From assembly GCA_034190875.2 (NCBI GenBank), contig CM067349.1, positions 6,000,871 through 6,064,870 of the forward strand: a stretch of 64,000 nucleotides of DNA. The letters are read 5' to 3'. The position numbers and the translations under genes were made by a program. Of the stretch, positions 13,556 to 24,688 are shown in pieces; positions within the stretch are counted from its first letter, which is position 1, and each line of letters opens with the position of its first letter. The notes under the pieces are model-generated. The model was not told where the DNA came from. It ran no database searches and worked only from the letters and a program-made list of their open reading frames with translations. The DNA is from Urechis unicinctus (Eukaryota > Annelida > Polychaeta > Xenopneusta > Urechidae).

Positions 13556-13678
13556 TAATGTTGCTGCTATGTGTTCCTCTGTTGTGATTGCTTATACCGC
13601 TGTGCTAGGATCATAGATCGGCTGGTATTCATGACGCGTTCATGGGATATCATAACGTAAGCACGCACCTGTTGTACC

Positions 13679-13991
13679 CCCGGGGGGGGGGGCACTTAAG
13701 TGTATAGAGGTAGTATATGTTTACCGCGCGACGGGGTATGTTTTTTCGGCCTCTCGACTTGTACGACGGGTTTTTGGGCCTCATACTTCTACGACGGGGT
13801 ATGTTTTTCAGCTTCAATCTGTACGACGGGTTATACATTCGCATAATACCTTGTACGACGGGGTATGCTTTTGGCCATTTTGACCTTGTACGACGGGTAC
13901 GGGTTTTCGTGGTCCCGCGGCACACCCCTATCCAGAATAAGGCCAAGTGCCTCCCCCCCTCCCCCCCCCCCCCCCCCCCCCCCCCCCCGGG
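13679..13991 (+). mobile_element. Short GC-tipped transposon, copy A (313 bp)
   Basis: The element begins CCC followed by 13 G and ends with a long C-run and GGG. It is flanked on both sides by the perfect 8-bp repeat gttgtacc (13671-13678 and 13992-13999). The interior is made of about six imperfect units carrying gtacgacggg followed by T-rich sequence and ggcc, then a subterminal gcggcacacccctatcc. A related locus near 16880-16925 lacks it and reads through the equivalent position, consistent with an unoccupied site. There is no coding capacity; frames here are artefacts of the C-run. An 8-bp duplication is typical of hAT-type cut-and-paste elements, but I cannot assign a superfamily from the ends alone. 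Confidence 0.85.
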
Positions 13992-15063
13992 GTTGTACCG
14001 TGATAGACGCCCCTGCCGGAGTGGCCATGGCACGGTTGCTCATACCTCATGGAGATATGTCTCAAATAAAGCAATTAAAACATGATCTCTTGTTCCGCTT
14101 GGCTGACGTCAGAAAGCCCACCACCACCACGCTGATGATGTGCCCTGCCTATATCAGCGTATCAACTGACGACGAACACTAACCACCGCTTTGTCTTCAC
14201 TGTCAGATAATATCATCATGTTTGATCAGAACCATTGCTCGGCTCGGCAGTCACACATAACCACCCGGTAAGCAGGCCAACATTGATCTCATGATTCCGC
14301 CAAACGTAACCGCCACTTACGACATCCTTCGTTTCAATAAACTACATATATCAGCTTTTAAATTGCTGACCGAAAACTAAAAGCAACTGTAGCTCAAACA
14401 CATTGCTTTGAATAGGCGCTTTGACACTTCGTAGAAGATGCTATTTATCGCTATCAACAGAAATACATGGGTAAATATACACTGACGGGCAGCGTGCCAG
14501 GGGTAGAGAATAAAGCGTTATGTTTTGGGTACTTGTGATTTATGTTTACTTCTCTGTTGGAGTTCAAAATATATGATCCAGGCACATAGTCCGAATTCAT
14601 CTGCGAAAAAGTCGCACTAGTAGATGACAACAACAAAACTGCGCTGCTATGCTCGACGCCTTAAACATGTTAAATATTGGTTACCCCACCTCAGAGATGT
14701 CAAGGTGTGATTGAATGACCCAATAACTCATGGCAGAAGGTTCAAACCCAAAACCGAGACCAGCTGCTTTCATGAGCTCGCAAGACGCATTCAGCTCAAA
14801 CACAATATCAATGAAAACTATCTAAGATTGTAACAAAAGGGGGCTTTCAAAACCAGGCGGCGAATATCCTGCTCATAGTACCCACCGGATGCGGTGCCCT
14901 CATACTTCCGGCATCACGGAAAACGTGAGGCTGTGTTGCCGCCCGTATCATGGTAGATCATGGAACCACATGCGAAACTCACAAGCAGCACCCCGTGTTC
15001 GTTAGCGGCGCATCACAACGAGCGAATACAGACAGAAATCAACAAAACATTGTACAAAAATGG
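13992..15063. repeat. Duplicated flanking segment, copy 1
   Basis: From the end of the GC-tipped element to about 15470 this sequence is paralogous to about 16900-18138, sharing long stretches such as the one around 14100-14170 / 17030-17095. It contains no gene up to the polyadenylation signal of the TNFR-like gene. A more diverged relative is present at 20300-20600. Confidence 0.7.
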
Positions 15064-15069
15064 TTTATT
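15064..15069 (-). terminator. Candidate polyadenylation signal of the TNFR-like gene
   Basis: AATAAA on the minus strand, about 425 bp downstream of the stop codon at 15494. It is the nearest canonical signal I found downstream of that gene. The duplicated copy near 17800 is altered. Confidence 0.45.
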
Positions 15070-15493
15070 TACCATTTCAGCCTAAAGAGGGTTCGATGAA
15101 AGCAGTCCCTTGTATATAGTGATATCGCACGAGAAAAGTTGAAGTAAAACTTTTATCTACATATCAACACCAACATTTATAAGCCATCATATTATCACAC
15201 CTGTATTAATCAATCCGTCAATTGTACATGGATGCATGTTAGTTCATCAGTAACGCCTAGTATACTGAACACATCACTATATAGGCACGCAGATGCTATC
15301 ACGACCCCGCTTGTCGTCTCCCACCAGCAACGTCATCCATCTACAGTTTTGCCCACATACATGAGACTTGTCTATCATCGGTCGTCCATTCAATATATCT
15401 TCCTTGCTGTGATCAACCTGTCAGAAAGGATGTCAGTAGTCCATGTTGTCGAGTGAACATATTGTTAGCCCTTATGAGCCCGTACCTTGTAGC

Positions 15494-16090
15494 CTATCCT
15501 TTCGACAGGTCCGGTACCTGACTGTATGTCCCACCAACACGCATCTTTATGACAGCAGCAACCAACACGACGACGACGACGATAGACAAACAGCTTATGG
15601 AGATAGCGACCCAATACAGCGTGGGATGCGAGGATAAATCTGGTGGTGGCGACGTCACTAAATAAGTTGGGCCGACTTCGTGATAAGCTCGATGGCTTGC
15701 TTTGTGCGGCTTATTTGCACTGATGATGATGATGCTGCTGCTGCTGGGATGGGTAGTATGTGCTTCCTGTAACAGTTGCCCGCCCTGGTCAGCCTCCTTA
15801 GCACGTTGCCTGGCATCATGGTGCGCTCTAGGACGGTGTTCCCGTCGACGCAATTGAGCTGCTAGTGGAGATTGTGGACACCACTTGATACACTCGTGGT
15901 GTGAATCAGGATACTGAGGAGCACACAGGTCCCGGCAATGGCGGCATACCTGAACAATGGGCTCACAATACTCGTGCACAGCATCACAGACTCGGCCGCA
16001 GCCTCCACGGTTCCTCTTCATCGGCCCTGCAGCCACCTCACAGAAGCACCAGGCCAAGAGAGTCACCGAAAGATAGATGATTTTCGCCAT
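15494..16090 (-). CDS. Small single-pass TNF-receptor-like membrane protein
   Basis: An uninterrupted frame encodes about 198 residues from the ATG at 16090. I prefer this start because it opens directly into a signal peptide (MAKIIYLSVTLLAWCFCEVA); an in-frame ATG at 16159 would put 23 polar residues in front. Next comes one cysteine-rich block at roughly residues 30-75 with eight cysteines (spacings C-x3-C-x6-C-x6-C-x2-C-x3-C-x10-C-x3-C), then a basic and serine-rich stalk, then a transmembrane helix near residues 160-182 rich in Ile and Val, and a cytoplasmic tail of about 16 residues. A single-CRD type I layout resembles small invertebrate TNF receptors of the Grindelwald/BCMA style. The tail carries no death domain, and ligand and signalling are unknown. 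It is intronless here, in a duplicated neighbourhood. Identification rests on layout, not on a signature motif. Confidence 0.6.
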   Translation of the reverse strand: MAKIIYLSVTLLAWCFCEVAAGPMKRNRGGCGRVCDAVHEYCEPIVQVCRHCRDLCAPQYPDSHHECIKWCPQSPLAAQLRRREHRPRAHHDARQRAKEADQGGQLLQEAHTTHPSSSSIIIISANKPHKASHRAYHEVGPTYLVTSPPPDLSSHPTLYWVAISISCLSIVVVVVLVAAVIKMRVGGTYSQVPDLSKG

Positions 16091-16159
16091 CGCTATTCCC
16101 GTGGTTGTGGTCTGTTGTGTAGGGGTTGTTTCTTTTAAATCGTTACATGCGCTGCCCAT

Positions 16160-18138
16160 CCCTTCTCTCAGCCAATCTGCCGAATCTTTTTCTCAAACTT
16201 CCTTGATATAGGAACCCGGTTAAACGACAATCAAGGGTGCGCGGCTTGCTTAGACTTAGTAGATTTATCACAGAATATCTGTTTGCATGGCACTGGGCGG
16301 GGTAGGCAACTCGGAAAATATCTGCTTGTGCCGGGCCCTCCAGGGGCGTGGGGGGGGGGGGGAGGGGTGGAGGGTGGGGGTTGGGGGTGGAGGGAGGTGG
16401 TGTCTCTCATCAAAGATGCTTCCCCCAGGGTGCCCGTTTTCACTGGTGGTAGGGTAGGGGACCCTATTGGGGCGGGAGCCGGGATATATCGTAAGTTACA
16501 ACTTATCCAGTCCACTCTCTGTTCATTGTGGTCTTGAACACAGCAGCGAGCACACGTTAGTTTTTTTCTTTTTTTACTTTCTTAGATTAGTTCGTCACCT
16601 AACCTCTTGGCTTTAATATGTTTATGTGGATATTGTATATCCGTATATATATAAATATATGTATTCCCAGTTTGTCCATATTACGTCAGATTATTATCCG
16701 CAACATCATTGATTTATACCTCTTTATGTCGCAATAGTATGATGTGTTAAGATGCATTATCGCTCAATAAAGGTACTCTGTTGTCCACTTGGTTTGGAGT
16801 TTTACTTGTCGTTTCTACCGCTATGATAGTATTCTAATAGATCGGCTGATATTCATGACGCGTTCATGAGATATTATAAGGTATGCAAGAACCCGTTGTC
16901 CCATAATGATTGCCTCCGCCGGAATGGCCCTACGCATGTTTGCTCATACCTCATGGAGATATGACTCAAATCAAGCAATTAAAACATGGCCTCTTGTTCC
17001 ACTTGGCTGACGTCAGAAAGCCCACCACCACCACGCTGATGATGTGCCCTGCCTATATCAGCGTATCAACTGACGACGAACACTAATCACCACTTTGTCT
17101 TCACTGTCAGTTAATATCATCATGTTTGATTGGAACCATTGCAGTCATAAGATCTCCTCTTATTACAACCATATTGGGCGGTTACCCTCATCCAGCGCAT
17201 GGTTAACGCCGCGTCCATAACACCGCTCCACCAACTCGGAGGAATAGGTGCTTTAACCCCAGAAAGTGGCTAAGTAAAAATAGACTTGCCAGAAGTAGTA
17301 AATCATGTTGTGAAGGGTGTTTACTATTTCACTGTGCATTATTTCACTCGACGCCTGGAAAGTACAGTTTTAAAAAAAGATCCAGGCACATTGTCCCAAT
17401 TCGTCTGCACGTGACATTAACTGTTAAGAAATGGCGGGTCTGTTGCTGACAGCAGCGAAACTGCGTAATTAAGCCAGACTTGCATGTGATGCCTAAAGCG
17501 CGTTAAAAAGTGGTTACTTGCCCCAAAACGGAAACCAGCTGCTCTTATTCGCTCACAAGACGCATTCAACCCTACATACAGAATGCATATTCAAGGTGGC
17601 TTTCAAAACCAAGGCTGCGAATATCCTGCCCATGGCTCCCATCGGATGCGGCGCGGACATCACGGAAAACGTGACGCTGTGCTGCCGCTCTCCATGGGAT
17701 TGACGTAGACCAGGTGCTAACCTCACGGGCAGCGTCCGGTAGTGGTTAGCGGCCAAACCAAATGTGCATACACTGAATGACATCAACAAAACACAGTATA
17801 AAAATATTTATAGATCATTTTAGCCTGGACAGGCTTCGATGAAGGTAGTCCTAAACATATATCGCACTCTGAGAATCGATTAATTAATAGTATTAAAACA
17901 CCTGTATTTATCAATCAGTTTTTCATATATGGGTATTAGGTTATCAGTAACGCACAGAGCACTGAATATCACAATTCGCGCACATATGTTATCATTAACC
18001 CGCTTGTCGACTCGCACCAGCAGCGTAATCCATCTACAGTTTTGCCCACATACATGTAGAGACTTGTCTATCATCGGTCGTCCATTCAATATATCGTCCT
18101 TGCTGTGATCAAGTCAGCTGTGAGTGAACACATTGTTA
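16160..18138. repeat. Duplicated flanking segment, copy 2, with G-rich tract
   Basis: The region near 16350-16400 is a purine/G-rich tract, and an AATAAA on the plus strand lies at about 16764 with no gene attached. From about 16840 to 18138 the sequence parallels 13616-15467; homology stops at attgttagc, about 27 bp short of the stop codon of the TNFR-like gene in the first copy. No second copy of the receptor frame is present. Confidence 0.65.
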
Positions 18139-19657
18139 GCGGAGCGTCCGAGTGTCTTTCCCCATATCACCCACGTGACCATACGATAACATACTTATCG
18201 CGATGGCACCTACACGCGAAAACCAAGCACGACGCTGTCTCCTAATATTGTTAGAATTTCGCGCCTCAGCATGATTCCGGGGAGATAATACCGTGACTTC
18301 CCGACGAGCGTTACGCAAACAGATAAGCGGCTGGCAAGCCAATGACTCTTGATGAAACCTTCGTTTTAAGACTTGTTTCACCCCCCAACAAACGCATACA
18401 TGCACGCATGCACTTGCGAACACATACACACACCACCTCTCCACCTCTCCCCCCCCCCCCCCCCCCCCCCCGCCACACCCCAAAAGTTTAAGTTAAATTT
18501 ACAACCTTTCGGGCCACTCGGGACATGAACACTAAAACCAATTTAAGCAAATGAAATTCACCCCTATTTCACTCGTACCAGATTAATTGTTGCCCAATTT
18601 ACGTAAACCTTTAGAATTCCTTTAAGTCAATGTTCCGAACGGGTCACTTTCCAAATTATATAGTCCCGGTTTAGCAAATCCAACCCTTTGATGAAAACAT
18701 TCGAATTCCGTCAATTCTCTTAACAATTAACTTGCCCCGTTTGATCTCCAATTAAAAACTCTTGATAATTGCAAGTCAGTCAGAATGACCCCAAGCCCCC
18801 GATTAACCAATCACAGCTCACCACATCAAGCCACCCCCATCTTTCACTATAAATACGACAGCATCAGACACACAAAACATTCAAGACATAGTCATCCCAC
18901 AAGAACCAGAATCAGAACCCGAACGTGCCAGCCAGCAGAGACGAATAAAGAAAATAGAACTTAATTCAAGTCTCGAGTATCTTACTACAAGCGGCTACTA
19001 CTACCTAAAGTGCCAGAGTCAACCAGACTAATCGTCTCTCGTCTCTCATCACGATACCCAAACCAAACATCGGAGACCAATTGGTCATACTTGTAAAGTG
19101 TGCGTGATATTAAGAACCTCCGTAGTGTTGCCATGCTAGAGCAGCGGTGCTCTCTGAGGGACCATCTCAAGTGAATTTGTTATTCGGTGATATATTGACG
19201 CGGTTGCAGTTATCGCATGGCAAACTGTGCGTTTGAGGTGGTATGGGAAAAAGACTGAGCTTTTTCTCGAGCTCTGATTGGCTGAGAGTAGGGTGCCATG
19301 CGTGCGATAACATCAAACAACGGCGAAGTCGGCGGAGCTCTGATTACCAGAGTTATGAAATTTCTGCAAGTCTCGCACTACAAATTATCGAAGCATAGCG
19401 TCGAAAAAGGATAAATCTCCGAGATCTCCTATAGTTGAAACCATCATGACAGGCAGCTGAGGCCGAATGGGGGATTAAGGGACTACCTCTCATATTTACA
19501 GGTCCCAGCCAGATACCTTACATAACATAGGTTCACGCTAATTATCATTATTAGGAGACAGCGTCGTGCTTGATTATCGCGTGTAGGTGCCATCGCGATA
19601 AGTATGTTATCGCATGGTCACGTGGGTGATATGGGGAAAGACACTTGGAAGCTCCGC
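18139..19657. mobile_element. 1.5-kb element with terminal inverted repeats of about 115 bp
   Basis: The left end (cggagcgtccgagtgtc... through about 18255) is repeated in reverse complement at about 19540-19657, with shared internal blocks such as gataacatacttatcgcgat. A further partial inverted copy of the terminus follows at 19665-19710, and a more diverged one lies near 19905-19970. The interior holds a C-run (18450-18471) and a segment with a TATA-like ctataaata at about 18848 followed by AATAAA at about 18944, which could be a nested solo LTR. No transposase frame is visible; the element looks non-autonomous. Confidence 0.7.
18845..18950 (+). promoter_or_regulatory. TATA box and AATAAA pair, possible LTR promoter region
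   Basis: ctataaata is followed after about 95 bp by aataaagaaaatag. This spacing of TATA and polyadenylation signal is what an LTR shows across U3-R. I could not define LTR ends or a target duplication, so this remains a suggestion. Confidence 0.3.
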
Positions 19658-20770
19658 GTCCTAGTGTACTTCCCCATATCACCCACGTGACCATGCGATA
19701 ACTAACACATAACAAATGATCGAAGCAAATTCTATCTCACCTATCGTGACATCCGCAAAAACGAGACAACACCGCAGGTGGTCCGCTCTATGGGAAGGCA
19801 AACTCGGCAAGGATCAAGCACAGAAACAATGACAAAATTGAAGGAGTGAAAGTGAATAACAAAGTTATGAGTTATATGAGTTACAGTTGATATACATAAC
19901 CAAAAACACAACCTCCCACGTCCCAGTGAGTTTTCCCTGATCATCCGCGTGACCATGCAATCATTAACACATATCATACAAGCGATTGGGCAACGCGCCC
20001 GTTGAATTAATTGACATAGGTGCCTGTGGCTTGATGCAGCTGAGAGAGGGCTTTCACAAAACCATAAATAGGTTTTCAACTGCATGGCCTCAATTGGTCT
20101 TCGTCGAGGTCCTCGGTTTTCTGGAAACCATAATTTGAAATGACGATATGTTTTCAGCTGCAATGTACGCTCATCGAGCTATGTCCTGGTTCTAGTTTGG
20201 GTTTGTGTTGTCGTCAACCATGCGTTACGTCATCCCTGGTTGCTAACCGGATGTTTCTCTGCTAAGTTTGCTTCAACTGTAACGAAGATATTGATGATTC
20301 TTACAGATCGGCTAATACTCATAACGTGTTCATGTATTATCATAACGCATCCACGTATGTGTTGCCCCGTATTTAAGGTGACCTGGGGCAGTAACCTTCG
20401 CCACGTGTATTCATGCAACACTGTCCTGGGTCATGCAGCTGGGATATCGCCTCTTGCTCCACTTAGCTCACATCAGAAAGCCCAGCACAGAGCAAATGAC
20501 GCAGTCTGTAAGAGCGTATGAACAGGAGACGGATAATGACCACCGCTGACTGAAGATTTGTCTTCGCAGTAGTATAGCATTAGCCAAAGAATAGCAAACG
20601 GGTTAGGTAAAAAAGCTTACGGGTAAAGTTTTAGAATAAAGTTAAATTCAATGATAAAGTGGAAAGATTCGTTGATTCGCAGTTCGGCTATTATCCTAAG
20701 GTGTCTTGCGCTTTTGCTCTGCCACGATTGGTGACGCATGATCCTCTTGCAGAGTTCCTCCAGCTGGTTC
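19658..20770. other. Repeat-derived spacer, no gene
   Basis: It contains partial terminal copies of the preceding TIR element (19665-19710, about 19905-19970), a short direct duplication around 20055-20160, and a diverged third copy of the 13.6/16.8-kb duplicated segment at about 20300-20600 (agatcggct...aacgtgttcatg). Frames here have no recognisable domain. Confidence 0.5.
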
Positions 20771-21500
20771 GTGATTGATTCCGTTCGTGAATGATCCCGT
20801 CGTCTTGTGCTCCTGTTGAATCCAGATTTATCGCGTACATGAATGATCCCGACGTGTTTTGCTCCTGCTGGGTCCAGATTGATCGCTTTCATGAATGAAC
20901 CCGATGTCTCTTGCTCCTGTTGTGTTGGGTCTAGATTGATCGCGGACATGAATGATCCTAACGTCTTTTGCTCTTGTTTGGCCCAAATTTATCGCGTTTA
21001 TAAAGGATCTCGACGTCTTTTCCTCCTGTTGGGCCCAGATTTATCGCGTTCATGAATGATCCCGACGTCTTGTGCTTCTGTTTGGACAAGATTGATCGCG
21101 TACATGAATGATCCCGACGTCGTTTGCTACTGCTTGGCCCAGATTGATCGTGTACATGAATGATCCCAACGTCTTTTGCTCCTGCTTGGCCCAGATTGAT
21201 CCTGTACATGAATGATCCCGACGTCTTTTGCTCCTGCTTGGCCCAGATTGATCGTGTACATGAATGATCCCGACGTCTTTTGCTCCTGCTTGGCCCATAT
21301 TGATCGTGTACATGAATGATCCCAACGTCTTTTGCTCCTGCTTGGCCCAGATTGATCGCGTACATAAATGATCCCAACGTCTTTTGCTCCCGCTTGGCCC
21401 AGATTGATCGTGTACATAAATGATCCCAACGTCTTGATAAATGATTCCGTCGTCTTTTGCTACGGCTGGGTCCAGATTAATCGTGTACATGAATGATCCT
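20771..21500. repeat. 52-bp minisatellite, about 14 units
   Basis: Units such as the ones starting at 21191 and 21243 are exactly 52 bp apart and share ggcccagattgatcgtgtac and atgaatgatcccgacgtc. Because 52 is not a multiple of three and the unit lacks minus-strand stops, long frames open in all three minus-strand phases; they are not genes. Confidence 0.95.
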
Positions 21501-22060
21501 GGCGATGTATAAATATAATCGTTCAGATGTGATTACGGTTCTTTACTTATCGTCCACTGCCCACAGCATATGTGGCTGTGAGATTACACGCGGCCGATTA
21601 ATCAGTTACTATTGCGAGATGATTCTCCATTAATACACCGCTCACCAGCCTAGAGAGGCTTTAGTGGTAGCAGTCCTGGCACGGAAGCCAAAGAGTAGAA
21701 ACAAGATCGTACTCACAACTTGGTAAGGTAGATAACGCCGACTGCCTATATCAGGGTATGTACTGGCGACGTCATCCGATTGTTGATCTACAGTCGCGTG
21801 CGTTATGACGGCATAACCCTTACTGACGGAGCGCACTCAACAAGTTCGACTAAAGCGCTGTGGTGGTTGAAGCGACGGAAAATGCTTCCAATGGTTTAAC
21901 ACTTTTGGGTAAATGTTGCTTTTCATAGTCAACGGAAAACGGACGGTTGGGTAATCATAAATCACGGACAGAGTGCCAGAGTTTGGGCTATTTTAACTGC
22001 AAAGGTAAATAACCTAGCTGCATAGCTACTGCCTCTCTTCGTCTTTTATTCCTAATGGGA
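21501..22060. other. Spacer between the two 52-bp arrays
   Basis: No gene. A stretch around 21625-21680 (tagagaggctttagtggtagcagtcc) resembles the segment near 15085, suggesting another decayed copy of the duplicated flank. Confidence 0.4.
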
Positions 22061-22337
22061 CGCGATTTATGGCGTTCAATTTGATAATTTCGTCATCTCT
22101 TGCTCAATCTGGGCCAAGATTGTTCGCGTTCATTGATAATCTCGTCATCTTTTGCTCAATCTGGGCCCAGATTGATGACGTTTAAAGATTAACTCGTCGT
22201 CTTTTGATCCTACTGGGCCCAGATTGATGACGTTTAAAGATTAACTCGTCGTCTTTTGATCCTACTGGGCCCAGATTGATGACGTTTAAAGATTAACTCG
22301 TCGTCTTTTGATCCTACTGGGCCCAGATTGATGATGG
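22061..22337. repeat. Second array of the 52-bp minisatellite, about 5 units
   Basis: Units share ctgggcccagattgatgacg and differ from the first array mainly in the second half (gtttaaagattaactcgtcg). The same 52-bp period and the common core show that the two arrays are related. Confidence 0.9.
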
Positions 22338-22680
<343 letters not shown>

Positions 22681-22683
<3 letters not shown>

Positions 22684-24688
22684 GCGAATCCGCTCGTTGA
22701 CAGCGGTACAGGACCAAAGCTGCCAACACCACTCTAATTTGAAACTACACCAGCTCGTCGCCTGAATTGACTTGGATGTCTGTGGTAGATTCAAAGACGT
22801 TGTATGTGTCTAAATCGAGCATCGATATGCCTCCGAGTTTAAATTTAGGGTCGTTCGCTAAATCCAGCAACGGAGGAGGTGCGAATGATTACGTCACGCC
22901 GACTAAACCTATGGCCACTCCGTGGCTGGCAGCACAAAATACTTGTTGTCGTTTCTTGCTCAGCTTATTTCCGTTACTCGCCCCAAACTCATGTCGAAGC
23001 TCAGAACACTTACGGGATTAAAAAGCAATTGATTAAAGGAATTAATCGATACGACAGAAAGTAAGACAAGACAATAAACGTTTCATTGTATGTGTTATTT
23101 TATACCTAAAACAAAACATAACTCACGGAAATCAATCAAAAATAAGATGGTTGAATTTTCAAGAGCTGGTCTGAAACGCCGTGTTATTGTATAGGACCCA
23201 TGCGATCAGAGGATAGTGCAGGGTGAAAATACTGCATTTCTCCACATAACCACACATCCTAGAGGAAATCGGTTCACAAAATCTACGTCCTGATTAAATT
23301 ATCGTTATTGCTGCTTTGTGTATTAATATAAAATTCTGAAATTGTTTGAATACGTTTATCCGGCCGGATGTCACGTTTTGATTCCATGGTCTATATTTCC
23401 CCATTAAGGCTTTGATATGCCAGCGAATATATCTATTAATTTCATTGTAAGATAAGACTCTTGAACATTTTTTCTTGAATCTCAGCCGACTAGATGACAG
23501 ACAAAGAAGATGATGAACGAGTACTAGGAACTCGATGCTTGGTTTGGTTCCATTCACACGAATCACACTGATCGATACGCTGCCCTCGCATCAATGTTAT
23601 TGATCGGAACTCTACCAGGTGCTCGTAGAAGTAGTTCCCTGACATTTATCAGTGGTAGAATTTCCTGTTGAGTGACCGTTGGTTGTTGTGTCCGGGGCTT
23701 GCGCCAAGAGAAATCATTGCCCCAAAATCTAAGATCAACAACAAAGTAAATTATGTTGGTAAAGTCGCTGTACGCCGCAGTAGTCGCTGTACGCCGCAGT
23801 AGTCGCTGTACGCCGCAGTAGTCGCTGTACGCCGCAGTAGTCGCTGTACGCCGCAGTAGTCTGACGCAAGGCATTTCAGTTGACCCGATTTGAATGATGT
23901 TGTTGTTGGGTTTTTTTTCAAAGTAGAGAGGTTTTGGAAGCTTTTGCCATGTACCACTATCAATGTTTTTGTGTGCTTTTATGTAAAAAAATGCCACCTA
24001 GGTATTAAGACGAGGAGTAATAGAGTAATGATGAGGAAATACAGAAATGAGAAGAAAAATATCTATAATGAAAATGAAATGAGGTGTGCCTAACTAGATT
24101 GTACGAGGGAGGTTTCTCACACTGGGGGCCAATCCAGTGCATTGGAGTAAGAAGAAAAATAGCCCTACAATGCTTATTAGGACATGGGGGTGATTTGAAT
24201 GAACGAACGCCAGCCACCTTTAAATCAACTCAACCATCGGCCGTCTTGCGCAATAGTTGGTGGCCAGATTAATGTTTCTGAGATAGGAATACAACGCGTG
24301 ACGTCACATCGCTGATTGCAGTCCAAACTGGCTCCTAAACACCTTTTCGCGGTAGCATTCTAGTCATGTCCTGAATGTTATATCTCGGTGACTACGAATC
24401 GGAGAAATATCAAACTTACATGGTTATTTAGATAATCACCTGGGCTATAACATATGGGTGATTGACCAGGTAGAATAAATTTTAAAGACAAAATGCTATG
24501 TTTAGCAATGCTACCCGGACCCCCTGATGTTGGAGCCAGAGTGGCTTTTTTCTCACCTCTTTGCGCGTGACGTTGGGTCGGACGGGGTAATGACGACGTC
24601 ACTTTGTAACTGAACTGACCCAATGAGCTATGCGCGCATGCGCATGACTACGGGACGTTGCCCATTCGCCCCTTGCTCTCGTGGTGTA
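22681..24688. other. No gene recognised; 19-bp repeat inside
   Basis: The only clear structure is a five-unit 19-bp tandem repeat (listed separately). A minus-strand frame at 23294-23566 has no motif I know. Confidence 0.4.
23765..23860. repeat. 19-bp tandem repeat, 5 units
   Basis: Five perfect copies of gtcgctgtacgccgcagta. The unit is perfectly conserved, so the expansion is recent. Confidence 0.95.

Larger units (their letters stand above)
6821..13659. repeat. Tandem array of four 1.71-kb monomers
   Basis: Monomers start at caggaaag and run 6821-8531, 8532-10240, 10241-11954 and 11955-13659. They differ by a few substitutions and small indels: a 4-bp loss near 8680, length changes in a GT-rich stretch, and a shorter ACTC tail in the last copy. 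Each contains the same two plus-strand frames of about 125 and 124 codons (for example 10152-10529 and 10645-11019), one minus-strand frame of 71 codons, and a SINE-like segment. The frames match no family I know, and the first copy is interrupted differently, so I do not call them genes. The left edge joins unrelated sequence at 6821. The right edge, ending aacgta, runs into sequence that also occurs near 16.88 kb, so the duplication breakpoints can be read directly. Confidence 0.95.

Noticed and set aside
13650..14182. Frames encoding poly-Gly or poly-Pro around 13.9 kb
   Set aside because: They exist only because of the C-run at the end of a GC-tipped transposon.
16231..16537. Proline-rich frame on minus and glycine-rich frame on plus
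   Set aside because: Caused by the G-rich tract at 16350-16400; no domain or splice partner.
19741..20163. 140-codon minus-strand frame
   Set aside because: Contains a short internal DNA duplication, no recognisable domain, and overlaps diverged transposon termini.
20958..21490. Minus-strand frames of 100-146 codons
   Set aside because: They run through the 52-bp minisatellite in all three phases; no start context or domain.
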